IMG/VR virus record: IMGVR_UViG_3300020580_000022
Span: 1 to 48,211 of that record
Strand: one strand, 5' to 3'
DNA: 48,211 bases
Source: a virus
The notes under the pieces were generated by a model. That model searched no databases. It was not told where the DNA came from and worked only from the letters and a program-made list of their open reading frames with translations. Position numbers and translations under genes: made by a program. Positions 17,508 to 24,996 of the stretch are shown piece by piece (the stretch's first letter is position 1; every line of letters begins with the position of its first letter).

Positions 17508-19758
17508 TATTACTTTCCTTATTTGCATTCCTATTTATTATATTTATGCTCAAACTGCGAGTATTTTGCCGCCTGCCGAAACTCAGTTCTTTGATGCAAA
17601 TGGAAATCCTTTAAGTGGCGGTACGGTTGATTTCTATATTCCAAATACATTTACACGAAAGACGACTTGGCAAGATGCAGCGGAAACTATTCCTAACGCT
17701 AATCCTGTTATCCTAGATGCAGCGGGAAAAGCATTAATACTTGGTAGTGGTTCGTATCGTCAAATCATTAAAGACAGTCTTGGAAATTTAATTTGGGATC
17801 AAGTAACGACTGCCCCATTACCTAGTTCTGGTGCCACACTTACAGGTGACGGTAATGCTGTAGGTACAATTAAACCTTATATTGGACTTGTAGCGCCAGC
17901 ACAATATTTATTTGCTAATGGTCAAAATATTTCGCGTACTACATATAGTGCTTTAATTGGTGTTATGACACAAGTTAGTAATGTAGTTTGTCAAAGTGGT
18001 AATCCTACTATTACTGGTTTATCTGATACAACTCAAATTCCTAATGGTGCTGCTGTAGAGTTAGCTTGTGTACCTAGCGGAACAACTGTTCTTTCAACTA
18101 CATCTACTACAGTTACCTTAAGTATGAATAGTACAATTAATGGAAACGCTACAGCAACGTTTTTTCCATTTGGTAATGGTGATGGAGTTACTACATTTAC
18201 ATTACCTGATATGCGAGGTGTTTATCTTGCTGGTCGTAATAATATGGGTGGTAGCGCTGGAACTAAATTAAGTACTACTTTTTTTAGTTCTGCTAATCCG
18301 AATGCTTTAGGTGCAATAGGTGGTGCTCAGTCTCATACTATGACTGTTGCTGAATTAGTTGCTCACAATCATACTGTAAGCATTACTGATCCTGGTCATA
18401 CACATACAGTCGGTATTGGTACAAATAATATATTTCAAAATGGTGGTGCAACTCCTGCTGAAATTGCAACTGGTACAACTACATCAAGTACAAATACGAC
18501 GGGTATAACTGCGACAACTGCAAATAATGGTACTGGTAATGCATTTACTATAGTTCCTCCTACTATGACGGTTAATTATGTTATTAAAGTTTTACCCGAC
18601 ACAAGCATTTCAACATCAAATGTTGTTACATCATTAGGTGGTTTAACTGGCCCTATTGCTTGTGGTACTAATATAACTTGTAGCGGTACTACTATTTTTG
18701 TTAATACTACAGGTGGTGGAACTGTAGCGAATGCTTCCACAGGACAATTAGGTTATTATGCTAGTAATGGTACTACAATTTCTGGTAATACGAATGCTAA
18801 TATTACAAATGGTGCTTTAACGTTAGGTACTGCTAATACTACATTAGGTTCACTTATTTTAGAAGGTTCTACAAGCGGTGCAGTTACTCTTACACCACAA
18901 GCTGTTGCCGGCACTCCTACAGTTACATATGGAACTAATAGCGGTACTCCTGCTGTAACTGCTTCTGCTCCTATTGTACTTAATAGCGGTACAGGTAATT
19001 TAACATTAAATGCTATAGCTAATGCAAATTTAGCTAATATGAATGCTAATACTATTAAGGCAAATAATACAGGTGGTGCTACTACTCCAAGTGATTTGAC
19101 TGCTGGTCAATTAGGTGCAATGCTTTGTGTACCAAATACGCAAATATTTATTAGTGGTGCTGCTCAAACTTATACAACACCTACTTGTAATGGTATTACT
19201 GCAACTTGGCTTGAATTACATTTACAAGGTGGGGGTGGTGGTGGCGGCGGATCAGGAACTACTGCAACAAGTGCTAGTAATGGTAATACATCTTCGTTCG
19301 GTGCTTTAACTGCAAATGGTGGCGGTGGTGGTACTAATTCAGGTGTTAATGGCGAATCTGGTGCAGGAGGAACTTGCAGTGGTAGTTTAGGTACTCAACA
19401 AAATTTTGTTGGTGGTATGGGAGAAGTCATAAATAATGCTGCAAGTACGTCGGGTGGATATGGTGCAGCGAGTTATTACGGTGGTGCTGGCGCCAATGGA
19501 ATAACAAATGCTGTTGGTCAAGCGGCTGCTGCTAATACAGGTGCAGGAGGCGGTGGGGCGGGCATGGGCGCTGCTGGTGCCGGTCCTGGTGCTGGGGGCG
19601 GTTCGGGTTGTCACATTTGGTCAATAGTCACTGCTCCCGCTGCCACTGCTCTTTATACCGTTGGTGCAGCAGCAGCAGGTGGTACTGCTGGAACAAGTGG
19701 TCAAAATGGTGGTCAAGGTGCAGCAGGATTAATTATTGCAACAGCACATTGGCAATAA
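17482..19758 (+). CDS. Tail collar/fibre protein with signal-peptide-like N-terminus
   Basis: 758 residues. Residues 1-24 look like a Sec signal (basic start, ~16 hydrophobic residues, YAQ). Then comes a head/tail-binding-like segment (AETQFFDANGNPLSGGTV), a phage tail collar domain (YIGLVAPAQYLFANGQNISR to FTLPDMRGVYLAGR) with an inserted ~50-residue Thr/Ser section, and a His-containing loop (HNHTVSITDPGHTHT). After Thr-rich repeats, the C-terminus (~570-758) is Gly-rich, often the receptor-binding tip. Probably the distal tail adhesin. Confidence 0.8.
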   Translation: MKSFTRLFIITFLICIPIYYIYAQTASILPPAETQFFDANGNPLSGGTVDFYIPNTFTRKTTWQDAAETIPNANPVILDAAGKALILGSGSYRQIIKDSLGNLIWDQVTTAPLPSSGATLTGDGNAVGTIKPYIGLVAPAQYLFANGQNISRTTYSALIGVMTQVSNVVCQSGNPTITGLSDTTQIPNGAAVELACVPSGTTVLSTTSTTVTLSMNSTINGNATATFFPFGNGDGVTTFTLPDMRGVYLAGRNNMGGSAGTKLSTTFFSSANPNALGAIGGAQSHTMTVAELVAHNHTVSITDPGHTHTVGIGTNNIFQNGGATPAEIATGTTTSSTNTTGITATTANNGTGNAFTIVPPTMTVNYVIKVLPDTSISTSNVVTSLGGLTGPIACGTNITCSGTTIFVNTTGGGTVANASTGQLGYYASNGTTISGNTNANITNGALTLGTANTTLGSLILEGSTSGAVTLTPQAVAGTPTVTYGTNSGTPAVTASAPIVLNSGTGNLTLNAIANANLANMNANTIKANNTGGATTPSDLTAGQLGAMLCVPNTQIFISGAAQTYTTPTCNGITATWLELHLQGGGGGGGGSGTTATSASNGNTSSFGALTANGGGGGTNSGVNGESGAGGTCSGSLGTQQNFVGGMGEVINNAASTSGGYGAASYYGGAGANGITNAVGQAAAANTGAGGGGAGMGAAGAGPGAGGGSGCHIWSIVTAPAATALYTVGAAAAGGTAGTSGQNGGQGAAGLIIATAHWQ

Positions 19759-19769
19759 GGGAATTATAA

Positions 19770-20405
19770 ATGTTAACAATTGAAATACTAAAACGACGTT
19801 GGCCACAAGGAAATCAACACGTACCTAATTTAATCGAAGGTATTATTGATAGTGCTCCAAGTGTGTTTGATCGATATGGGATTAAATCAGCACTTGTATT
19901 AGCTCATGCTATGGGACAATTTTCTGAAGAATGTGGTTGCGGTTTGGAAATGATAGAAAGTCTAAATTATAGTGCTGAAAGATTACGTCAAATATTTCCT
20001 ACTCATTTTACATTAAGTATGGCGCAAAGATGGGAACATAATGAAAAAATGATAGGTCAAATAGCTTACGGTGGTCGAATGGGAAATGCGCCACCACCAA
20101 GTACAGATGGATTTGACTTTCGTGGTGCTGGCTTGTCACAAGTTACAGGTCGTGAAGGATTTGCAAAATTACAAGCTAAATTAGATCAGATGAATGCAGG
20201 ATTTAACATTTTGAATAATCCTCAATTGATCATTAGCCCGCAGCATACATTTGAATGTGGAATTGCTGATTATATCGTTTGCGGCTGCTTGCCTTTTGCG
20301 GAAAAAGACGACACTATCCATGAAACACGAGCGTTAAATGGTGGTACTAATGGCTTGCTAGAACGCAAACGACAAATTTCATTTTGGAAAAAGGAATTAC
20401 TATGA
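19770..20405 (+). CDS. Endolysin, glycoside hydrolase family 19
   Basis: 211 residues. ALVLAHAMGQFSEECG carries the catalytic-type Glu (53/54), AYGGRMGN and FRGAGLSQVTGR are family-19 (chitinase-like lysozyme) signatures. No signal peptide or transmembrane segment, so export would need the holin candidate directly downstream, which overlaps it by 4 bp. It cleaves the peptidoglycan glycan strand at lysis. Confidence 0.9.
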   Translation: MLTIEILKRRWPQGNQHVPNLIEGIIDSAPSVFDRYGIKSALVLAHAMGQFSEECGCGLEMIESLNYSAERLRQIFPTHFTLSMAQRWEHNEKMIGQIAYGGRMGNAPPPSTDGFDFRGAGLSQVTGREGFAKLQAKLDQMNAGFNILNNPQLIISPQHTFECGIADYIVCGCLPFAEKDDTIHETRALNGGTNGLLERKRQISFWKKELL

Positions 20406-20743
20406 ATTTAATAAATAAAGATCAATTATTAGGGATATTGCGTGCAGTTATCCCTGCTTTAATGGCTTATTTTGTTGGTCGTGGTTGGATTAGTGAAAGT
20501 TCTGCTGGGGAAGTAGGTGCAGCAATTATTACATTAGCTGCTGCTGGTTGGTCAGTTGGTGTTCATACAGATAGCGCTAAAATTGCTTCTGTCGAAGAAA
20601 TGCCAGCTATTAAAAAGATTGTAGTAGATGCATCGGCACCTATAGGCGAAGCTGCGTCACAAGCAGCAATTGATAGAGATAGACCAAAAGTTGCTACTGA
20701 AACATTCGCTCCTACATCGTCAATTGGTAGATTTGCGAAATGA
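20402..20743 (+). CDS. Holin candidate
   Basis: 113 residues from ATG 20402 (AAGGA 7 bases upstream). Two hydrophobic segments, about residues 8-25 and 36-58, then a soluble Ala/Ile tail. Coupled by overlap to the endolysin, which supports a membrane-pore role in lysis. Topology and the long soluble tail resemble other phage holins, but no family-specific motif is certain. Confidence 0.6.
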   Translation: MNLINKDQLLGILRAVIPALMAYFVGRGWISESSAGEVGAAIITLAAAGWSVGVHTDSAKIASVEEMPAIKKIVVDASAPIGEAASQAAIDRDRPKVATETFAPTSSIGRFAK

Positions 20744-20752
20744 GTAAATCAT

Positions 20753-21229
20753 ATGTGGACCGAGCATGAATTTCAAGTTCTAAATGGTAAGTTGGACGCC
20801 ATTCTTTCAAATGTTCAACATATTCAGCAAAAAGAAAGATACATTATGGCACTAGCAGATGATCTTAATAATGCGGTAACCGCTCTTGCTACTGCATCGG
20901 CGGCAGAAGACGCTGCTGTTCAAGTAGAACTTACTACACTTGCTAAAGCTATTGCGACAGCGGACCCGGCTACTCAAGCGGCGGTGAATCAGGCTATCTC
21001 GAACATTGGAACTATCACAAGTAAGGTCGCCGCGGATACGGCCGCGCTTACGGCTTCTATTCCCGCAGCGACTACGGTACCTCCGCCGCCTCCTCCTCCG
21101 CCGCCGCCGGTTCCTCCGACAGTAACGCCTCCGGTTGTGGCAACGCCTCCGGTGACTGCTCCGAATGCATCTCCCCCGAGTGCACCTCCAGCGAGTGCTG
21201 TTACACCGCTTGGTGGCCGACGACGATAA
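20753..21229 (+). CDS. Helical protein with polyproline tail
   Basis: 158 residues from ATG 20753, or 127 from ATG 20846, which has AAAGAAAG upstream. An Ala/Thr-rich helix (~32-105) is followed by ten consecutive prolines and a Pro/Ala/Val tail ending Arg-Arg-Arg. The DNA of the Pro-rich part is locally very GC-rich (CCG/CCT repeats). It is placed between lysis genes and a terminator; Pro-rich tails are seen in spanins, but no lipobox or signal is visible. Confidence 0.5.
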   Translation: MWTEHEFQVLNGKLDAILSNVQHIQQKERYIMALADDLNNAVTALATASAAEDAAVQVELTTLAKAIATADPATQAAVNQAISNIGTITSKVAADTAALTASIPAATTVPPPPPPPPPPVPPTVTPPVVATPPVTAPNASPPSAPPASAVTPLGGRRR

Positions 21230-21243
21230 GTTTATATAAAAAG

Positions 21244-21267
21244 TGAGCGGGATTATTATCCCGCTCA
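21244..21267 (+). terminator. Hairpin terminator, possibly bidirectional
   Basis: Perfect 10-bp stem TGAGCGGGAT/ATCCCGCTCA with loop TATT. It is flanked by AT-rich DNA with an A-run upstream, so it could act on both strands. It ends the lysis unit. Confidence 0.75.
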
Positions 21268-21287
21268 TATAATTTCGAGGATAAGTG

Positions 21288-22034
21288 ATGTTTAAGTTAG
21301 GTAAAAAACCAGCACGAGCAGGTTCTATAAAGTTTGGATTTGCTCAATTTTTTAATGCTTCCGATTTACCTAAACCCCCGTTGGTATTTGGACGAGTAGG
21401 TCTTATTCATAATTGGGGGATGTTGGCGAATGATAAAGTAAGTAATTGTGTATTTGCTGGTGCTGCACATGAGACGATGTTGTGGCGAGCATGGGCTGAT
21501 ACTCCAGTCCCGACGTTCACCGATCAGAATGTGATTTCTGATTATGCCAAGGTTGCGGGGTATGATGGCACTGAAGCCAGCGATCAGGGTACCGATTTGG
21601 CGGCTGCTGCTGCATATCGAAAGCAGGTTGGCATAATAGATAATAGTGGTACTCGTCATCAGATCGATGCTTACGTTTCGCTGCGTCCAGGCAATTTAGA
21701 TGAACTGGCACTTGCTGTTTATTTATTTGGTGCTGTAGGAATTGGGCTGGAAATGCCTTCCAGTACACAGGACCAATTTGACAACGCGGAACCATGGGTT
21801 TTAGTAAAAAGTTCACCTACTGAAGGTGGTCATTATGTACCGTGTATCGGTCGCAACTCAGTTGGTAATTTTCTTGTAGTAACCTGGGGCCGACTACAAG
21901 CGGTTACTCCCGACTTCATTTTAGATAAGATGGACGAAGGTGCCGCTTATCTATCGTTTGAACAGATGCGAGGAAATGTTAATCCGCGCGGCTTTGATGT
22001 AGTAGGATTACGCAAAGCATTGGCAGAATTATAA
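21288..22034 (+). CDS. Papain-like fold phage protein
   Basis: 248 residues from ATG 21288 (GAGGA 6 bases upstream). Signatures in order: WGMLANDKVSNCVFAGAAHE (candidate nucleophile Cys54), a middle domain with a YAKVAGYDG segment, EGGHYVPCIGRN (His182) and VVTWG (~198-201). This Cys...GGHxV...TWG pattern is that of a widespread phage protein with a papain-like cysteine peptidase fold. Whether it is an active protease is unknown. No secretion signal; first gene after the terminator. Confidence 0.65.
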   Translation: MFKLGKKPARAGSIKFGFAQFFNASDLPKPPLVFGRVGLIHNWGMLANDKVSNCVFAGAAHETMLWRAWADTPVPTFTDQNVISDYAKVAGYDGTEASDQGTDLAAAAAYRKQVGIIDNSGTRHQIDAYVSLRPGNLDELALAVYLFGAVGIGLEMPSSTQDQFDNAEPWVLVKSSPTEGGHYVPCIGRNSVGNFLVVTWGRLQAVTPDFILDKMDEGAAYLSFEQMRGNVNPRGFDVVGLRKALAEL

Positions 22035-22045
22035 AGGAAAATGTC

Positions 22046-22237
22046 ATGATAAAAAAAGACAAGTTATTAGACCCTGATGAAATACAAGTAGCGATTATAG
22101 CAGCTAAAGAAGCTGCATCAAATATCACCTATATGGGAGTTAACGTAGGATCACGTATTTCTGATGATGAGTATCGTAACATTGTAACGGCAATTGTTAC
22201 AGCAATAGAAAATTATCGTTCTGGACGGATCATTTAA
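22046..22237 (+). CDS. Small hypothetical protein
   Basis: 63 residues, acidic and helical. AAAGGAAAA precedes the ATG. No motif recognised; in the same direction and spacing as the papain-like gene. Confidence 0.5.
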   Translation: MIKKDKLLDPDEIQVAIIAAKEAASNITYMGVNVGSRISDDEYRNIVTAIVTAIENYRSGRII

Positions 22238-22248
22238 GGATAAGTTTA

Positions 22249-22533
22249 ATGAGAAACGTTAAGATATTAACAATCATTGTGGGCGTATTTGTATGCGCTG
22301 CTTGTATTTCTGCATCATCTAATCATAGCGATGATATACATATCAATACTAATTCTTGCTTAAGTTGGTTGCCAGATCGCGGTTATGTTGATGTTTGTCA
22401 ACCGGCATCTTTTGGAGAAAGGTGGGGAATATCTTCATCTCAGCCAGTGCAAGCGATGCAAGTAAGCCATTTAAAATGTTGGCGGTTAAATTCAAAATCT
22501 ATAATTCATAAATACAAAAGGAAAAGTATATGA
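22249..22533 (+). CDS. Small secreted protein, possibly lipidated
   Basis: 94 residues with an N-terminal hydrophobic helix (residues 6-22) ending CAAC, so either Cys near 16-19 could be a lipobox-like site. Three further Cys lie in the exported part, perhaps a disulfide. The stop overlaps the following lipoprotein gene (ATGA). Phage envelope protein of unknown role. Confidence 0.5.
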   Translation: MRNVKILTIIVGVFVCAACISASSNHSDDIHINTNSCLSWLPDRGYVDVCQPASFGERWGISSSQPVQAMQVSHLKCWRLNSKSIIHKYKRKSI

Positions 22534-22859
22534 AGAAGATTGCTATGTTTACTCTTGCAGCGACCCTAAGTTTAGGTAGTTGTGCTACTACAGGAAGTAT
22601 TACTCCTGTTAATGTACAATCGGCTATTACTGCTGTACAATCGGCGGCTGTTCAAGCTTGCGGATTTTTGCCAACTGCAAGTACAGTATCCGCAATACTA
22701 GCTTCTTTTGTACCTGGAGCTAGCGCAATTGAAACATGGGTTGTTAATATAGCTGATCAGATTTGTGCAGCAGTTGCACCTCTTAAAGGGCAAAAACTAA
22801 GAGCGGCGTTAGCTCCTACTGTTAATGGTGTTGTAATTCATGGGCGATTTGTTCAATAA
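22530..22859 (+). CDS. Putative lipoprotein
   Basis: 109 residues. Signal peptide MKKIAMFTLAATLSLGSC with lipobox LGSC, Cys18 as lipidation site. The mature part is Ala/Val-rich and helical with two Cys that could pair. Known phage lipoproteins act in outer-membrane fusion at lysis or in superinfection exclusion; which applies here cannot be told. Confidence 0.6.
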   Translation: MKKIAMFTLAATLSLGSCATTGSITPVNVQSAITAVQSAAVQACGFLPTASTVSAILASFVPGASAIETWVVNIADQICAAVAPLKGQKLRAALAPTVNGVVIHGRFVQ

Positions 22860-22875
22860 ACAAAGGAATAATAAA

Positions 22876-23067
22876 ATGCCAATAGGTCTATTATTTTGGA
22901 TGTTAATGATTTTATGGTTAATTTTTGGTGGTATATGGTGGCGTAATGGTAGTAATTGGTCTTATGGATGGGGCGGTAACATGTTGTTGTTATTCGTCCT
23001 TCTTTTCCTTTTAGGATGGCATGACTTTGGCTTTATTCTGCAAGGTGGTGGCATTGGAGGAAGATAA
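22876..23067 (+). CDS. Small membrane protein, Trp/Gly-rich
   Basis: 63 residues from ATG 22876 (AAAGGA upstream). Two hydrophobic helices (3-20 and ~36-48) separated by a Trp/Asn/Ser/Gly loop, with a Gly-rich end. Part of a run of tiny envelope-directed genes. Confidence 0.5.
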   Translation: MPIGLLFWMLMILWLIFGGIWWRNGSNWSYGWGGNMLLLFVLLFLLGWHDFGFILQGGGIGGR

Positions 23068-23069
23068 TC

Positions 23070-23438
23070 ATGATTAAGAAATTAGCACTTGCTCTTGCTC
23101 TTTCTGTTTTAGCTTTACCTGCATTTGGTGCTACTGTTACTTTGACATGGACTAATCCGACTACACATACAGATGGATCACTTATTACTGGTGCATTAAC
23201 AACTAGTATTTTTGATGTTGTTACACCAGTAACGGGACCTGCTCTTGCGTCTGTATTGGTTGGAACTGGTGTATCACCATTTACGACACCTGTACTTGCA
23301 AGTGGTGGTCATTCATTTACGGTTATTAATTGTGAAGCTGGTGGCGGATGTTCCGCTCCTAGTAATGCTGTAGTTGAGATAGTTGCTCCTGCTGTACCAA
23401 ATGCGGTGACCGATCTTAGCGGAGCGTTAAATCCGTGA
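23070..23438 (+). CDS. Secreted protein with fibronectin-III/Ig-like domain
   Basis: 122 residues: signal peptide (residues 1-20, cleavage after AFGA) and a beta-rich Thr/Val/Ser domain containing TLTWTNPTTHTDG and a late NCEAGGGCSAPSNAVVE with two Cys. The pattern resembles a single FnIII/Ig-like sandwich. The end (LSGALNP) resembles the end of the next small gene (LRGILNP). Secreted to the periplasm or cell surface. Confidence 0.55.
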   Translation: MIKKLALALALSVLALPAFGATVTLTWTNPTTHTDGSLITGALTTSIFDVVTPVTGPALASVLVGTGVSPFTTPVLASGGHSFTVINCEAGGGCSAPSNAVVEIVAPAVPNAVTDLSGALNP

Positions 23439-23614
23439 AATTGATTATTGTTTTGCTAATATTGTGTATAATGATGCCGGCATATGCGGCTGATCTTGAA
23501 ATTCCTACAATATATGAGCGTTCGCATTATCGGCATCATCATCACCATCGACATCATCGTGAAATATTTCCTCCTAATAAAGTAAAAAATTTACGTGGTA
23601 TTCTAAATCCATAA
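23435..23614 (+). CDS. Small secreted His-rich protein (59 aa)
   Basis: GTG start at 23435 overlapping the preceding stop. A signal peptide (residues 1-19, ending AYAA) precedes a short mature peptide with HYRHHHHHRHHR (residues 31-42), then a C-terminus like that of the gene upstream. A His cluster of this kind suggests metal binding or surface charge at low pH. No known family. Confidence 0.5.
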   Translation: MKLIIVLLILCIMMPAYAADLEIPTIYERSHYRHHHHHRHHREIFPPNKVKNLRGILNP

Positions 23615-23627
23615 AAGGAATATTTTC

Positions 23628-23789
23628 ATGGGTTTAATTCTTCTAATTCTTTTAATCTTGATCCTATTTGGGGGCATAGGTGGTATAGGTCCGGGTGGTT
23701 ATGGTTATGGATATGGGCATGGTGGTGTAGGTATCATTGGAATAATTTTAATTGTCGTTGTGGTATTGGTATTGCTTGGTAGATTTTAA
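23628..23789 (+). CDS. DUF3309-like small membrane protein (53 aa)
   Basis: ATG 23628 after AAAGGAA. Two hydrophobic helices (2-20 and 35-51) joined by a Gly/Tyr-rich loop (GPGGYGYGYGHGG) with a final Leu-Gly-Arg. The layout matches small bacterial DUF3309 membrane proteins, common in alpha- and betaproteobacteria, of unknown function. Perhaps host-derived. Confidence 0.55.
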   Translation: MGLILLILLILILFGGIGGIGPGGYGYGYGHGGVGIIGIILIVVVVLVLLGRF

Positions 23790-23791
23790 TT

Positions 23792-23869
23792 ATGAGTGAA
23801 CGATTTCTTTTAGGTATAGCTATTGGAGTATGTTTATTAGGTGTTTTGATATTAAGTTTTATTATTTAA
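23792..23869 (+). CDS. 25-residue single-helix membrane peptide
   Basis: ATG 23792 two bases after the previous stop, TAA 23867-23869. Residues 5-25 are a continuous hydrophobic helix. Too short for homology; the close spacing and the surrounding set of membrane genes are the only support. Confidence 0.35.
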   Translation: MSERFLLGIAIGVCLLGVLILSFII

Positions 23870-23907
23870 TTTTGTGGCTTGCGTAGTTCAAGCGCAAGGA
23901 TTTTGCT

Positions 23908-24594
23908 ATGGTTGAAAATTCTAAACGAATGAGTACGCAGGAAATTACGACACCAAATCCTGATCCTACCGTTTTGACAACAACTGCTTTGTTACGCGAA
24001 ATTACGGGTTCACGTGAGTTAGCAGAAATTCTCGTTAACTTTACGCGCGAAATCGTTGAACGGCAGATAAAAGGCGATCGCGAATATATGAATGTTCGGA
24101 TTAATCATATTGAAAAAACAATGGATGCGTTTCCTGCAAATATTTTAGGAGCCGTTAAACAGCAATCGCTAAATGTAGATGAAAAATTTAAGGTCTATGA
24201 TCAGCGATTTGACAACATTAGAATTCAGTTTACCGAACGAGATACTAGATCGGAAACATCGCGAGGTGATGCGACTAAAGCTATTGATGCAGCATTCGCC
24301 TCGGCAGATAAAGCGATTAACAAGACCGAAACGGGATTTAAAGATCAAATCACAGAACAAGGCAAGCGCATTGATACTGTAAGCAAGAGTGCAGATGAAA
24401 AAAATTCTGCATTGAAAGAATTAGTTAATGATCAAAAAGATCGAATTACGGCTTTGGAATCCAGGCTGCAGGGTGCAACAATACATAGAACGGAAACTTT
24501 ATCCTCTAGTTCGTTGCTTATTGCTATTGTTGTAGCGGCAGTGACAGTCATTGGAGCTATTGGTACCGTTGCCTTTATGTTACACAATCATTAA
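23908..24594 (+). CDS. Membrane-anchored coiled-coil protein
   Basis: 228 residues: a soluble N-terminal region, a long charged helical part (~45-195) with FDNIRIQFTERDTR followed by Ala/Lys/Asp helix (AIDAAFASADKAINK), and one C-terminal transmembrane helix (~202-222). This arrangement is frequent in phages near lysis genes. It may tether something to the inner membrane. G+C is above the phage average. Last larger gene of the rightward late block. Confidence 0.6.
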   Translation: MVENSKRMSTQEITTPNPDPTVLTTTALLREITGSRELAEILVNFTREIVERQIKGDREYMNVRINHIEKTMDAFPANILGAVKQQSLNVDEKFKVYDQRFDNIRIQFTERDTRSETSRGDATKAIDAAFASADKAINKTETGFKDQITEQGKRIDTVSKSADEKNSALKELVNDQKDRITALESRLQGATIHRTETLSSSSLLIAIVVAAVTVIGAIGTVAFMLHNH

Positions 24595-24605
24595 GAAAAT
24601 GAAAT

Positions 24606-24794
24606 ATGTCTGCCGTTCTTCGATGTATGGTCACTTTGAGCGTGAGCAATACACATTTGCAGCAAATTCATCTTATTTCCGATGATAGCAGGGATCGGAT
24701 TGATATTTTCATCAATGCACCAATAGGGACGTTTGAACTCAAAAAGGATCGGGAATATCTCGTGCAATTTATACCAGTTCTGCAAGTGGACTAA
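24606..24794 (+). CDS. Small hypothetical protein
   Basis: 62 residues, beta-rich by composition, in step with the upstream gene. It ends 4 bp into the convergent leftward gene. No motif. Confidence 0.45.
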   Translation: MSAVLRCMVTLSVSNTHLQQIHLISDDSRDRIDIFINAPIGTFELKKDREYLVQFIPVLQVD

Positions 24795-24985
24795 TGTTTA
24801 GATGCTACCCAATGTATTTCATCTGAATATCGAGGCATTTTTATATCAGATAATTTTATATTCATTCTTTCATCAGGATGATTTGATTGATTAATATCAC
24901 AAATTTTCATAGCATCAGCACATTTAGCACGTCTACGACATTCATTTTCATTTCGACATTCACTATAATAACAAGATAAAGGCAT
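24791..24985 (-). CDS. Small Cys-rich protein, end of leftward operon
   Basis: 64 residues. AGGAG lies about 8 bases before the ATG on its strand. Four Cys in CYYSECRNENECRRRAKC plus later Cys suggest a small metal-binding fold. It is the last gene of the leftward operon, 11 bp after the polymerase, and converges on the rightward block. Confidence 0.55.
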   Translation of the reverse strand: MPLSCYYSECRNENECRRRAKCADAMKICDINQSNHPDERMNIKLSDIKMPRYSDEIHWVASKH

Positions 24986-24996
24986 TTATTTATCTC

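Noticed and set aside
20852-21268. Arg-rich minus-strand ORF
   Set aside because: It is the reverse of the GC-rich polyproline gene; the Arg/Cys bias is an artefact of CCG/CGG repeats.
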